A stretch of DNA of 64,000 nt, from contig NZ_FYEH01000010.1 in the NCBI RefSeq assembly GCF_900187945.1, forward strand, positions 87,842-151,841, in the 5' to 3' direction. Made by a program: the position numbers and the translations under genes. The stretch is from Arboricoccus pini (GTDB lineage: Bacteria; Pseudomonadota; Alphaproteobacteria; Geminicoccales; Geminicoccaceae). Under the pieces are notes generated by a model. The model was given only the letters and a program-made list of their open reading frames with translations. It did not search any database and was not told the origin of the DNA. Numbering within the stretch: position 1 is the stretch's first letter; the number at the start of each line of letters is the position of its first letter. Shown here piece by piece: positions 52,643 through 62,406 of the stretch.

Positions 52643-54532
52643 ATGAGCAGCTTGCAGCAAGACTGTGTTGCCGATCGTGATGCTCTTGGGATGGGTTGTG
52701 TTTGGTCATCGGGCTTATTTGTTGGCTTGGCGGATCGTGTTTCGTCCGTGGCGTCGGCGTTTCCGTCGCGGGTAGCGATCGACGATGGCGGTGTTGAGGT
52801 TAGCTATGGCGCGCTGGAGTCGCGTTCGGACGCTCTGGCGCATCGCCTGAGGCTGCTGGGTGTTGGTCCCGATCGGGTCGTGGGCGTGGTTTTGCGCCGT
52901 CGGCCGGAGATGGTGGCGGTCTTGCTGGCGATCTGGAAGGCGGGTGGTGCCTATGCGCCGCTCGATCCGGAAGCGCCGGCGGAGCGTCTGGCCGGGATGG
53001 TGGCGGATTGCGGCGCGGTGCTCGTGGTGAGCGAGCGGGAGCTTGCGTCGCGGTTGCCGGCGGATGTCGATCTTCTGCTGATCGACGGCGGGGAGGACGT
53101 GTTCGCGGCCCCGGTGCAGGCGGCGCGGCCGGCCCCGGGGCCGGTGCACGCGGACCAGCTGGCCTATGTGATCTTCACCTCTGGCACGACGGGCCGGCCC
53201 AAGGGTGTGGGTGTGACGCATGGCGCGCTGTCGATGCATATCGAGGCGATCGGCGCGCTCTACGGCATGGGTGAGGCGGACCGGGTGCTGCATGTGATCG
53301 CCTGGTCGTTCGACGGGGCGACGGAGTGCTGGGCGGCGGCGCTGGCGCATGGCGGCCGGCTGGTTCTGGGCGATCCGAAGGCGTGGACGGCTGAGGACGC
53401 GCTGGCGGAGATCCGCCGTTCGGGGACGACGATCGTCGGCATGTCGCCGGCGCTGCTGGAGACGCTGGCGGAGGCGCATTCGCGCTCGGGTTCGGGTCCC
53501 TTGCCGGTGCGCTCATGGACGGCCGGCGGCGAGGCGTTCGGGATCGAGGCATTCGCGCGGGTGCGGCAGGCATTCTGGCCGGCGCGTATCATCAACGGCT
53601 ACGGGCCGACGGAGACGGTGATCACGCCGCTCCTGCTGGCGGTGACGTCCTCGACGCCGGCCTCGGCGTGGGAAGGTGCCTCGTGGCTGCCGATCGGCCG
53701 GCCGGTGGGCGCGCGGACGGCTCATGTCCTGGACGAATCGCTTGGCGAGGTCGGGATCGGGGTCGAGGGCGAACTCCATATTGGCGGCCTGGGCCTGGCG
53801 CGGGGCTATGTGGGCCTGCCTGGACTGACGGCGGAGCGCTTCGTCCCTGACCCGTTCGGTCCGCCTGGCGGCAGGCTCTACCGGACGGGCGACCGGGTTC
53901 GGCGCCGCGCGGACGGGTCGCTCGACTATCTGGGCCGGCTCGACCAGCAGCTGAAGATCCGGGGCTTTCGGATCGAGGCCGGCGAGGTGGAGGCGCATCT
54001 TCTGGCGCATCCGCGCTGCCGGGAGGCGGCCGTGGTGGCGGCCTCGCGCGAGGGCCAGGCGCATCTGGTGGCCTATGTGGCGGGCGAGGCCAAGCCTGAG
54101 GAGCTCTCGGCACATCTGGCGGGCCGGCTGCCCGAGCCCATGCGCCCTTCCTTGATCGTCCAGCTGCCGTCCCTGCCGCGGCTGGCCAGCGGCAAGCTCG
54201 ACCGGCGCGCCCTGCCGGCCCCGACCTGGACGGCCAGGGCCTACGCGGCGCCCGAGACAAAGACCGAGCAGAGGCTGGCAGCCCTCATGGGCGAACTCCT
54301 GGGCCATGCCAGGGTCGGCCGCCATGACGGCTTCTTCCAACTGGGCGGCCACTCCCTCCTCGCCGCCAAACTCGTCGCCCAGATCCGCAAAGAATGGGGA
54401 TCGCCCATAGGGCTGGCGGAACTTTATAGCGTGGCGACGCTGGCCGAGCTTGGCGCCTTGATCGACCGCCACGACGAGAGCGGTACCACCGCCGACATTG
54501 ATGCACTTCTTGCGCAGTGGGAAGAGTCATGA
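52643..54532 (+). CDS. NRPS module 1: adenylation and carrier domains (A-PCP)
   Basis: A 629-residue initiation module without a condensation domain. The adenylation domain (about residues 30-525) has YVIFTSGTTGRPKGVGVTHG (A3), INGYGPTETV (A5), GELHIGGLGLARGYVGLPG (A7), LYRTGDRVRRRADGSLDYLG (A8 region) and SGKLDRRALPAP (A10, with Lys). The specificity positions read D-G-E-G-W-A-G-I-T-K, which I cannot assign; a D-G-E start occurs in codes for basic residues. The carrier domain has FQLGGHSLLAAKL with Ser571 for the phosphopantetheine arm. It overlaps the next NRPS gene by ATGA. Confidence 0.92.
   Translation: MSSLQQDCVADRDALGMGCVWSSGLFVGLADRVSSVASAFPSRVAIDDGGVEVSYGALESRSDALAHRLRLLGVGPDRVVGVVLRRRPEMVAVLLAIWKAGGAYAPLDPEAPAERLAGMVADCGAVLVVSERELASRLPADVDLLLIDGGEDVFAAPVQAARPAPGPVHADQLAYVIFTSGTTGRPKGVGVTHGALSMHIEAIGALYGMGEADRVLHVIAWSFDGATECWAAALAHGGRLVLGDPKAWTAEDALAEIRRSGTTIVGMSPALLETLAEAHSRSGSGPLPVRSWTAGGEAFGIEAFARVRQAFWPARIINGYGPTETVITPLLLAVTSSTPASAWEGASWLPIGRPVGARTAHVLDESLGEVGIGVEGELHIGGLGLARGYVGLPGLTAERFVPDPFGPPGGRLYRTGDRVRRRADGSLDYLGRLDQQLKIRGFRIEAGEVEAHLLAHPRCREAAVVAASREGQAHLVAYVAGEAKPEELSAHLAGRLPEPMRPSLIVQLPSLPRLASGKLDRRALPAPTWTARAYAAPETKTEQRLAALMGELLGHARVGRHDGFFQLGGHSLLAAKLVAQIRKEWGSPIGLAELYSVATLAELGALIDRHDESGTTADIDALLAQWEES
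52665..52812 (+). repeat. 148-bp repeat, copy 1 (start of the first adenylation domain)
   Basis: Identical to 63853-64000 except for two bases. The second copy continues past the right edge, so the full repeat is longer. Confidence 0.97.
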
Positions 54533-57500
54533 GCGCCGCCCGGTCGATCCGCGAGCCGAACAGCGACTGGCAGCGGCTGGCCCAGCGTTTCGTCGCCCTG
54601 TCGCCTGAGCAGCGGCCAGCTTTCCTCGCAGCTCTCGAAGAGCGTGGCATCCCCTTCGACCGACTGCCGATAACGCCTTTTGCCGATGGCGCGCCGGACC
54701 GGCTGGCCCCCGCACAGCGCCGCTTGTGGTTCCTCTGGCGGCTGGACCCCGAGAGCCATGCCTATAACCTGGGGGGCGCCCTGCGCCTGGAGGGCACGCT
54801 CGACGAGGCCGCGCTCGAGCGCGCCCTGACCTGGCTGATCGCCCGCCACGACACGCTCAGGACCAGCTTCGCGTCCACGGACGATGGCGGCGCCCGACCG
54901 GTCGTGCATCCGCCTTCTCCGGTCTTCCTCCAACGGGCCGACATCGCCGACCGCGATCCGACCCTGGCGGCGACCGCCGCCCGCGAGCTGGCGGAAGAAG
55001 GCATCCGTCGGCCCTTCGACCTCGTGGCGGGGCCGCTCGTACGTGTCGGGCTGGTCCGCGTCGGCACGACACGACATCTCCTCTGGCTGGCCCTTCATCA
55101 TATCGTCGCCGATGGCTGGTCGATGGAGATCCTCATCGACGAGTTGCTGAGTGCCTACGGCGCCTTCCGCTCGGGCCAGACACCCTCCATCCCGGCACCG
55201 CCGATCCGTTATGCCGACTATGCGGCCTGGCAGCAGGTCCGCATGGAAGCGGGCGAATTGCAGCGTCAACTGGCCTGGTGGACGGCCGAGCTCGGCTCAG
55301 ACCATGCGCCGCTGGCCTTGCCGACAGATCGCCCGCGGCCATCGGCGCAGAGCTTTCGTGGCGCGCGGCTCGACTTTTCGCTCGACGACGAAACGAGCCG
55401 AGCCTTGCGGGCCCTTGCCCGCGCCGAGGGCGCTACCTTGTTCATGGTCCTCCTGGCGGCATTGCACGCGTTTCTTGGCCGGCTGACGGGTCAGGACGAC
55501 ATTCGGATTGGCGTGTCGAGCGCCAATCGCGTGCGGCCGGAGACGGAGCGACTGCCCGGCTTCTTCGTCACGACCCAGGTCGTGCGTGCCCGTCCTGCCG
55601 CCCATGTGACCTTCCGCGAACTGCTGGCTACGGTGCGGGAGAAGGCGCTGGCGGCCCAGGCACGACCGGACGTGCCGTTCGATACGCTGGTCGAGGCCCT
55701 GCAGCCCGCGCGTTCGCTCAGCCACAATCCCTTGTTCCAGGTGAAGTTCACGCAGCAGCTTGCCCAACGCAGCCTGCGGGTGGCCGGGCTCGAGATCAGC
55801 CCCGTGGCCCTCGTCGAGAACGCGACCCATTTCGATCTGAGCCTGGATGTGACCGACACCGCCGATGGCGTGGCGGCCTCGCTCACCTATGCGACCGATC
55901 TGTTCGATAAGGCATCCGCCCAGCGCTTCGTCCGGCACTATGCCGATCTCGTCGGCCATCTGGTGCGCCATCCAGGGCGACCGCTCGGCGACTGGCGGCC
56001 GGCCGAGCCCGCCCGTCTCTCGGGAGGAACGCTAGAGTGCCCCGCATCCGACATACTCTCGGCCTTCGCGGCCCAGGTTGACGCCCGGCCGGACGCCTCG
56101 GCGATTCAGGCCGGCGCGGCGGCCATGAGCTTTGCCGCGCTTGATGCCGCCTCCGACCGGCTGGCGCATGTGCTGGTCGCGCGGGGCATCAAGCGCGAGG
56201 ACGTCGTCCTCGTTCTTTGCGGCCGCAGCCAGGATCTCGTCGTGGCCCTGCTTGGCATCATGAAGGCGGGCGGGGTCTATGCGCCGCTCGACCCGGGCTA
56301 TCCGATCGAGCGCCTGCGCCGCCTGACCAAGGACAGCAAGGCGGTGCTTGGCTTGTTCGACGCCGAGGGCGCCAAGGCCGCGGCGGGACTCGATCTGCCT
56401 GGCCTCGCCATCGCCGAAGGAGCGGCCAGGCCGCTGCCGCAGGGCAGGGTACCTTTTGCAGCGCCCCTGCCGGAGCAGGCCGCCTATCTTATCTATACCT
56501 CAGGCTCGACGGGGGCGCCCAAGGGTGTCGTCGTGCCGCATCGGGCCATTGCCAGCTACGTCCAGTCGGCTTTGGCGCGCCTTGCGATTGATCCTCAGGC
56601 AAGCTTCGGCCTGCTCTCGACGCCAGCTGCCGATCTTGGCCACACCATGCTCTTTGGCGCGCTGGTCTCGGGCCGTACCCTCCATCTGATCGAGGCCGAT
56701 GCCGCCTTCGACGCCGATCGCCTAGCCGACATCGTGCAAGCCCGGCGGATCGGCGTGCTCAAGCTGGTACCCGGCCATCTCGAGGGCCTGCTGGCGACAC
56801 CGCGCGGCGCCGATCTGCTGCCCGAGACGGCGGTGATCCTGGGCGGCGAGGCGCTCTCCACGGCCCTGGTCGAGACGGTTCGCCGCCTGAAGCCCGGCTG
56901 CCGCGTCATCAATCATTACGGTCCGACCGAGACCAGCGTCGGGGTACTGGCGCATGAGCCAGCCACGCTTGAAGGCGGCGGCGTGCCGATCGGCAGGCCC
57001 TTTGCGCATGTCGAGGCGGTGATCCTGGATGGCGACCTCAACCCGGCGCTGCCAGGCGCGCTAGGCGAGCTTTATATCGGTGGCCCGCAGGTGGCACGCG
57101 GCTATCTTGGCCGGCCGGCCGCCACGGCCGAGCGCTTCGTGCCCGACCCGGAGCGGCCGGGGGAGCGCCTTTATCGCACCGGCGATGTCGTCCGGCTCGA
57201 TGCGCAAGGTGCCATCACTTTCATTGGCCGCCGCGACGACCAGATCAAGATAAGGGGGCATCGCGTCGAGCTGCGGGAGGTGGCCCAGGCGCTCCGTGCG
57301 CTGGAAGGCGTGAGCTCCGCCCAGGCGGTGGTGGCCAAGGGCGAGGCCGGCAATGACCGGCTGGTCGCCTACATCGTCGCCAGCCAGGCCGTGGCGGCAG
57401 GCGCGCCCGCAGCCCTTGCCACGATCTTGCCGGACCACATGGTCCCGGCCGAGGTAATTGCCCTCGAGCACATGCCGCTGACGCCGAACGGCAAGCTGGA

Positions 57501-60500
57501 CCGTGCGGCATTGCCCGCCGCCAGGGTCACAGCGGCGCGCCCGGCCGCCGTCCGTTCGGAGGCCGAGCGGGTGCTGCTTTCGATCTGCGGCGAAGTACTG
57601 CGGCGGACCGACGTCACGCCTGGCGATAATTTCTTCGCGCTCGGCGGCGATTCGATCTTGAGCCTGCAGGTGATCGCGCGGGCCAAGCGGCAGGGCTTCC
57701 GGCTGACGCCAAGGCAGGTCTTCGAGTGCAAGACGATCGCGGGCCTGGCCGAGGTCGCCCAGCGGCTGGCTGCGACGGCGCCGAAGCCGGCGGCAGTCGA
57801 AAGCCGCCCGGATGCCGAGCGGGTACTGCTTTCGGTCTGCGGCGAGGTGCTGCGGCGGACCGACGTCGGGCCTGGCGACAATTTCTTCGCGCTCGGTGGT
57901 GATTCGATCTTGAGCCTGCAGGTGATCGCGCGGGCCAAGCGGCAGGGCTTTCGACTGACGCCAAGGCAGGTCTTCGAGTGCAAGACGATCGCGGGCCTGG
58001 CCGAGGTCGCCCAGCCGCTGGCCGCGATAGCGCCGAAGCCGGCGGCGGCCGATGGCGGTCGCGAAGTGCCGCTGACGCCGATCCAGGCGGCGTTCTTCGC
58101 GCGCCCCGTGCCCAATCGCGCGCATTGGTGCCAGTCCGTCCTTCTGACGCCGCCTTCATCCCTCGATCCGGACGCGCTGGCGGCGGCGCTAGGCGCACTC
58201 GTCGCGCGCCATGAGGCGCTGCGTCTACGCTTCAGCGAGCGGGACGGGCGCTGGACGCAGCGTCTGGCAGCGGACTCGGCAGCGTCCGATCTCCTCTGGC
58301 GCCGCAGCTTCACCGACGCGGCCGGCCTTTGTGCCGCCTGCGACGAGGTCCAGCGCAGCCTCGACATCACGAAAGGGCCGCTCTTGCGGGCCCTCCTGGC
58401 CGAGGCACCGGACGGGAGCCGCCGGGTTCTGATCGCCATCCACCATCTGGCCGTTGATGGCGTTTCCTGGCGGGTCCTCCTCGACGACCTTGCCCTGGCG
58501 CTGGCCCAGCGCGCGGACGGCCAGGCGATCACGCTGGCCCCGCCCGAGACGACGTTCTCCAGCCTGGCACAGCGTCTCTTCCTTCATGCCCATGGCGAGG
58601 ATCTGCGCCAGGAGCTGGATTATTGGCGCGCCAGCGCCGGACCTGCCACGGCACCCTCCTCGACCAGGCTGGCGGATGCATACGCGCGCACCCAGCGGAT
58701 CGATGATCAGACGACGCGCCGCCTGACGAATGCCGTCGACGGCGCGCGACTGCACGGGCTCATGATCGCGGCCCTCGTTCGCGCCCTGGGAGAGGGATCT
58801 GGAGATGTGCGGCTCTGGCTTGAAGGCCATGGCCGCGAGACGCCCTTCGGGTTCGATCTCAGCCGCACGGTTGGCTGGCTCACCAGCATTTATCCCGTCC
58901 GCATCGGCGTCGGCACCGATGCGGAGACGACCTTGAGGGGCGTGCGCGAGGTGCTGGCGGCCGTGCCGCATGGCGGGATCGGCCATGGCCTGCTTTGCCA
59001 TCTAGGCGCTCCTGAGTTGCGTGCGGCCGTGGCGGCCCCGCCCGGACCGGTGTTCAATTATCTGGGCCGCTTCGATTCGAGCTTTGCCGATCCGTCCGGT
59101 TTCGCGCTGGCGGTTGAGGACAAGGGGGCGGAGCGCGATCCCGAAGCGCCGATGCTCGATCCGTTGCGGATCGATGCGCGCGTTCAGGATGGCGCGCTTC
59201 GGATCGACTGGCTGTTCGACCCGGCACGTTATGACGAGGCAGCGGCGCGGCATCTGACGGCGGCCTTCGAGCGCGAGCTGCGCTCATTCCTGGTCGAGCC
59301 TGCCAAAGCCGGCATCGAGGCCAGTGTGGCCGCTCTCGAAACCTACCCCTTGAGCCCGATGCAGCAGGGGCTCTTGTTCCATCGGCTGGTCAGCCCCGAG
59401 GATACCGCCTACGTCAATCTCCTGGCCGTCACCCTCAAGCATCTCGATGTCGAGCGCTTCAAGCAGGCCTGGCGCGCCGCCTTTGCCCGGCATGACATCC
59501 TGCGCACGACGTTCCAGTGGCAAGACGGGGCAGCGCCGCGCCAGATCGTGTGGCCAGTCGCGGAGCCGGCCTTCGCGGAGCATGATTGGCGTGGTGCCAG
59601 CGATCTTGAGGATCGCCTCGCCCGCCTGGGTGCCGACGAGCGCCGGCGCAGCTTCGACCTCGCCCTGGCACCGCCCATGCGCTTCGTGCTCGTGCGCATC
59701 GGCGACGATGCCTGGCGCTTTTTCTGGGTGCGGCACCATATCCTGCTCGATGGCTGGAGCTCGGCCAGGCTGCTGGCCGAGGTGGCGGCATTGTATCGCG
59801 GCCAGCAGCCGGCGCGACCAGCACCGCGCTTTCGCACCTATATCGACTGGCTGGACACGCGTGACGCCAGCCTGGACAAGGCATTCTGGCGCGAGGCCCT
59901 AAAGAGCGTCGACGAGCCCTTCCGCCTGGCCGGCGAGGGGGTCGGAGAGGCCGGCCATGCCCGCCATGTCGTGCTTATCGACGAGGACCGTGCGGCGGCG
60001 ATCCGTGCCGCGGCGCGCACGTTGCGTGTCACCGTCAACACGCTGGTCCAGGCCGCCTGGGCGCTCACCCTGGCGCGGCGTGCCGGCCGAGCGGCGTTGT
60101 TCGGCGTCACCGTGGCCGGCCGGCCCGAGGACCTGCCCGAAGCCGAGGAAGCCTTGGGCCTCTTCATCAACACGCTGCCCGTCTTGAGCGAACCCCGCCC
60201 GGACATCATCGTCGCCGATTATCTGGCAGGGCTGCAGACCCAGAACATTGCGCTTCGCGAGCATCAATACACACCCCTGTTCGACATCCAGGCATCGGCG
60301 GCCGCCGGCCGCGAGGAACTGTTCGATTCGGTCATCATCTTCGAGAACTACCCGATCGACGAGGAGTTGGCGGCACCAGCGCCGGGTGCCCTTGCCTTCA
60401 GCGATCCCTTGGTCGACGAGGATACGCATTACGCCCTGACGCTGATGGTCGAGGCCGGCGCGCGCGCCAGGCTGACATTCGGCTACGCGACCGATCGGCT

Positions 60501-62406
60501 GACGGCCATCGAGGTTGCGGCCCTGGCAGCACAATTCGAGCGGGCGCTCTCTGGCATGATCGAGGACCCGACGCGGCCTCTGGGGAGCATTTGCCTGGCC
60601 GCGCCCGACGACGTTCTGGCGGCGCGGGGGGCTGAGCGGCAAAGCTTCCGATCGGTTCTTGCGCGACTGGGCGATCTCGTCGGCGACGCTGCGGACAGGA
60701 CCGCGCTGTCGGGCCCGGACGGCCAGCTCTCCTATGCCGGGCTCGTGCTTCAGGCGGACAGGGTCGCCGCCAGGCTGGCGACGTCCGGCGTCGGGCGCGG
60801 CGATCGCGTGGGCCTTTTCGTGCCGCGTGGCGTTGCCATGGTCGTGGGCCTGCTGGGCATTCTCAAGGCCGGCGCCGGCTACGTGCCGCTCGATCCGGAC
60901 TATCCAGCCGACCGCCTGGCTTTCATGGCAGCCGACGTCGGGCTGAAGGCGCTCCTCCTTACTGCGGAACTGCACCGGCAGGCGCCGACCGGAGACTGGG
61001 CGGCCATCGACCTCGCCCAGGCGCGCCTGACGGAGGGCCAGGCACCGGACCCGGTTGCGCTGACCGAGAATGACCTCGCCTATGTCATTTATACCTCCGG
61101 CTCCACCGGCCGGCCGAAAGGGGTCATGATCGGCCATGGCGCGCTCGCCAACCTTCTCCAGGCCTTTCGCGAGATCACCGGCTTTACCGCCAGCGATCGT
61201 CTGGTCGCGGTCACCTCGCTTTCCTTCGACATTGCCGGGCTCGAATTGCTCCTGCCGCTGGTCGTGGGGGCGACGCTGACGATCGCCTCGCGGGAGCAGG
61301 CGGCCGATGCCCGCCAACTGGCGGGTCTGCTCGAGCGGGCCGAGGCGACGATCCTGCAGGCGACGCCATCCACCTGGCGCCAGCTCAAGGCGATCGACTG
61401 GCCCGGCCGCTTCGGGCTCAAGGCGCTTTGCGGCGGCGAGGCGATGCCGCCCGACCTTGCGACCTGGCTCCGCCCGCGCGTGGGCGAACTCTGGAACGTC
61501 TATGGCCCGACCGAGACCACCATCTGGTCGACGGCCGGCCGCGTCGATGCTGTCGAAGGTGCGGTGCCGATCGGCAGGCCGATCGTCGCCACCAGTCTCC
61601 ATATCCTCGACGACGCGCTGCAGCCCGTCCCCCTCGGCAGCCCCGGGGAGCTCTTCATCGGCGGGGCGGGGCTAGCCCGAGGCTATTATGGCCGCCCGGG
61701 CCTCACCGCCGAGCGCTTCGTGCCCGATCCCTTCGGCGAGGCTGGGGCCAGGCTCTACCGGACGGGCGATCTGGCACGCTGGCTGCCGGATGGCCGTATC
61801 GAGTGCCTGGCGCGCATCGATCAGCAAGTGAAGATCCGAGGGCACCGCGTCGAGTCCGGCGAGGTCGAGGCTGCCCTCCTGTCGCATCCGGCCATTGCCG
61901 CGGCAGCCGTTGCCGCCTTCGGCGGGTCAGCGCTGCATGCCTATGTCGTTACGGCCGATGAAGTAAGCGATGCGGCAATAGAGGCGCATCTCGAGAGCCG
62001 GCTGCCCGGCTACATGATGCCGTCGGCGATCATCCGCCTCGACCGCCTGCCGATGACGCCGAACGGCAAGGTGGATCGCGGCGCACTGCCGGCGCCCGAA
62101 CGCGTTGCCGCCGATCATGAGGAGCCAAAAGGTGAGATCGAGACCGCCATCGCGGCGATCTGGGCTGACCTTCTGAGCGTCCCCCGGGTCGGACGGGCTG
62201 ACGATTTCTTCCGTCTGGGCGGCCACTCTCTGACGGCGACCCGGATGATCGCACGGCTCGAAAGCGAACAGGGCGTCGTCGTGCCGCTGCGCACCTTGTT
62301 CGAGGCGCCGACGCTCAAGGCGTTCGCGGCCGCGGTCGGTACCACGCAGGGCAGTGACGCCAAGCTGGCGCGCCTCGATGATCTCCTGGCCGAGTTCGAC
62401 GCATGA
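54529..62406 (+). CDS. NRPS: C-A-PCP-PCP-E-C-A-PCP, two modules
   Basis: A 2625-residue synthetase. Domains: C1 (active site HHIVADGWS at 190), A1 (IYTSGSTGAPKG near 656; NHYGPTETSVG), two carrier domains (Ser1042 and Ser1126, both in FFALGGDSILSLQVIA), epimerisation domain (HHLAVDGVSWR at 1305; EGHGRET; FNYLGRFD), C2 (HHILLDGWSS at 1736; expected to accept a D-residue donor), A2 (IYTSGSTGRPKG near 2188) and PCP3 (Ser2567, GGHS). The A1 code reads D-L-T-K-I-G-H-V-G-K, close to the Asp code, and A2 reads D-I-L-Q-L-G-V-I-W-K, close to the Gly code. So the predicted piece is D-Asp-like followed by Gly. The first 50 residues resemble the leader of pyoverdine synthetases. It starts inside the stop of module 1 (ATGA). 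Confidence 0.95.
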   Translation: MSAARSIREPNSDWQRLAQRFVALSPEQRPAFLAALEERGIPFDRLPITPFADGAPDRLAPAQRRLWFLWRLDPESHAYNLGGALRLEGTLDEAALERALTWLIARHDTLRTSFASTDDGGARPVVHPPSPVFLQRADIADRDPTLAATAARELAEEGIRRPFDLVAGPLVRVGLVRVGTTRHLLWLALHHIVADGWSMEILIDELLSAYGAFRSGQTPSIPAPPIRYADYAAWQQVRMEAGELQRQLAWWTAELGSDHAPLALPTDRPRPSAQSFRGARLDFSLDDETSRALRALARAEGATLFMVLLAALHAFLGRLTGQDDIRIGVSSANRVRPETERLPGFFVTTQVVRARPAAHVTFRELLATVREKALAAQARPDVPFDTLVEALQPARSLSHNPLFQVKFTQQLAQRSLRVAGLEISPVALVENATHFDLSLDVTDTADGVAASLTYATDLFDKASAQRFVRHYADLVGHLVRHPGRPLGDWRPAEPARLSGGTLECPASDILSAFAAQVDARPDASAIQAGAAAMSFAALDAASDRLAHVLVARGIKREDVVLVLCGRSQDLVVALLGIMKAGGVYAPLDPGYPIERLRRLTKDSKAVLGLFDAEGAKAAAGLDLPGLAIAEGAARPLPQGRVPFAAPLPEQAAYLIYTSGSTGAPKGVVVPHRAIASYVQSALARLAIDPQASFGLLSTPAADLGHTMLFGALVSGRTLHLIEADAAFDADRLADIVQARRIGVLKLVPGHLEGLLATPRGADLLPETAVILGGEALSTALVETVRRLKPGCRVINHYGPTETSVGVLAHEPATLEGGGVPIGRPFAHVEAVILDGDLNPALPGALGELYIGGPQVARGYLGRPAATAERFVPDPERPGERLYRTGDVVRLDAQGAITFIGRRDDQIKIRGHRVELREVAQALRALEGVSSAQAVVAKGEAGNDRLVAYIVASQAVAAGAPAALATILPDHMVPAEVIALEHMPLTPNGKLDRAALPAARVTAARPAAVRSEAERVLLSICGEVLRRTDVTPGDNFFALGGDSILSLQVIARAKRQGFRLTPRQVFECKTIAGLAEVAQRLAATAPKPAAVESRPDAERVLLSVCGEVLRRTDVGPGDNFFALGGDSILSLQVIARAKRQGFRLTPRQVFECKTIAGLAEVAQPLAAIAPKPAAADGGREVPLTPIQAAFFARPVPNRAHWCQSVLLTPPSSLDPDALAAALGALVARHEALRLRFSERDGRWTQRLAADSAASDLLWRRSFTDAAGLCAACDEVQRSLDITKGPLLRALLAEAPDGSRRVLIAIHHLAVDGVSWRVLLDDLALALAQRADGQAITLAPPETTFSSLAQRLFLHAHGEDLRQELDYWRASAGPATAPSSTRLADAYARTQRIDDQTTRRLTNAVDGARLHGLMIAALVRALGEGSGDVRLWLEGHGRETPFGFDLSRTVGWLTSIYPVRIGVGTDAETTLRGVREVLAAVPHGGIGHGLLCHLGAPELRAAVAAPPGPVFNYLGRFDSSFADPSGFALAVEDKGAERDPEAPMLDPLRIDARVQDGALRIDWLFDPARYDEAAARHLTAAFERELRSFLVEPAKAGIEASVAALETYPLSPMQQGLLFHRLVSPEDTAYVNLLAVTLKHLDVERFKQAWRAAFARHDILRTTFQWQDGAAPRQIVWPVAEPAFAEHDWRGASDLEDRLARLGADERRRSFDLALAPPMRFVLVRIGDDAWRFFWVRHHILLDGWSSARLLAEVAALYRGQQPARPAPRFRTYIDWLDTRDASLDKAFWREALKSVDEPFRLAGEGVGEAGHARHVVLIDEDRAAAIRAAARTLRVTVNTLVQAAWALTLARRAGRAALFGVTVAGRPEDLPEAEEALGLFINTLPVLSEPRPDIIVADYLAGLQTQNIALREHQYTPLFDIQASAAAGREELFDSVIIFENYPIDEELAAPAPGALAFSDPLVDEDTHYALTLMVEAGARARLTFGYATDRLTAIEVAALAAQFERALSGMIEDPTRPLGSICLAAPDDVLAARGAERQSFRSVLARLGDLVGDAADRTALSGPDGQLSYAGLVLQADRVAARLATSGVGRGDRVGLFVPRGVAMVVGLLGILKAGAGYVPLDPDYPADRLAFMAADVGLKALLLTAELHRQAPTGDWAAIDLAQARLTEGQAPDPVALTENDLAYVIYTSGSTGRPKGVMIGHGALANLLQAFREITGFTASDRLVAVTSLSFDIAGLELLLPLVVGATLTIASREQAADARQLAGLLERAEATILQATPSTWRQLKAIDWPGRFGLKALCGGEAMPPDLATWLRPRVGELWNVYGPTETTIWSTAGRVDAVEGAVPIGRPIVATSLHILDDALQPVPLGSPGELFIGGAGLARGYYGRPGLTAERFVPDPFGEAGARLYRTGDLARWLPDGRIECLARIDQQVKIRGHRVESGEVEAALLSHPAIAAAAVAAFGGSALHAYVVTADEVSDAAIEAHLESRLPGYMMPSAIIRLDRLPMTPNGKVDRGALPAPERVAADHEEPKGEIETAIAAIWADLLSVPRVGRADDFFRLGGHSLTATRMIARLESEQGVVVPLRTLFEAPTLKAFAAAVGTTQGSDAKLARLDDLLAEFDA
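57558..58061 (+). repeat. Tandem 252-bp repeat encoding the duplicated carrier domain
   Basis: Two head-to-tail units offset by 252 bp (84 codons), 57558-57809 and 57810-58061. Most of each unit is nearly identical at DNA level, including long runs without change, so the duplication is recent or kept uniform by gene conversion. Both encode the GGDS form of the serine motif. Confidence 0.92.

Noticed and set aside
59899..61602. Minus-strand frame of 567 codons opposite the NRPS
   Set aside because: Antisense of well-defined C and A domains; no family features of its own.
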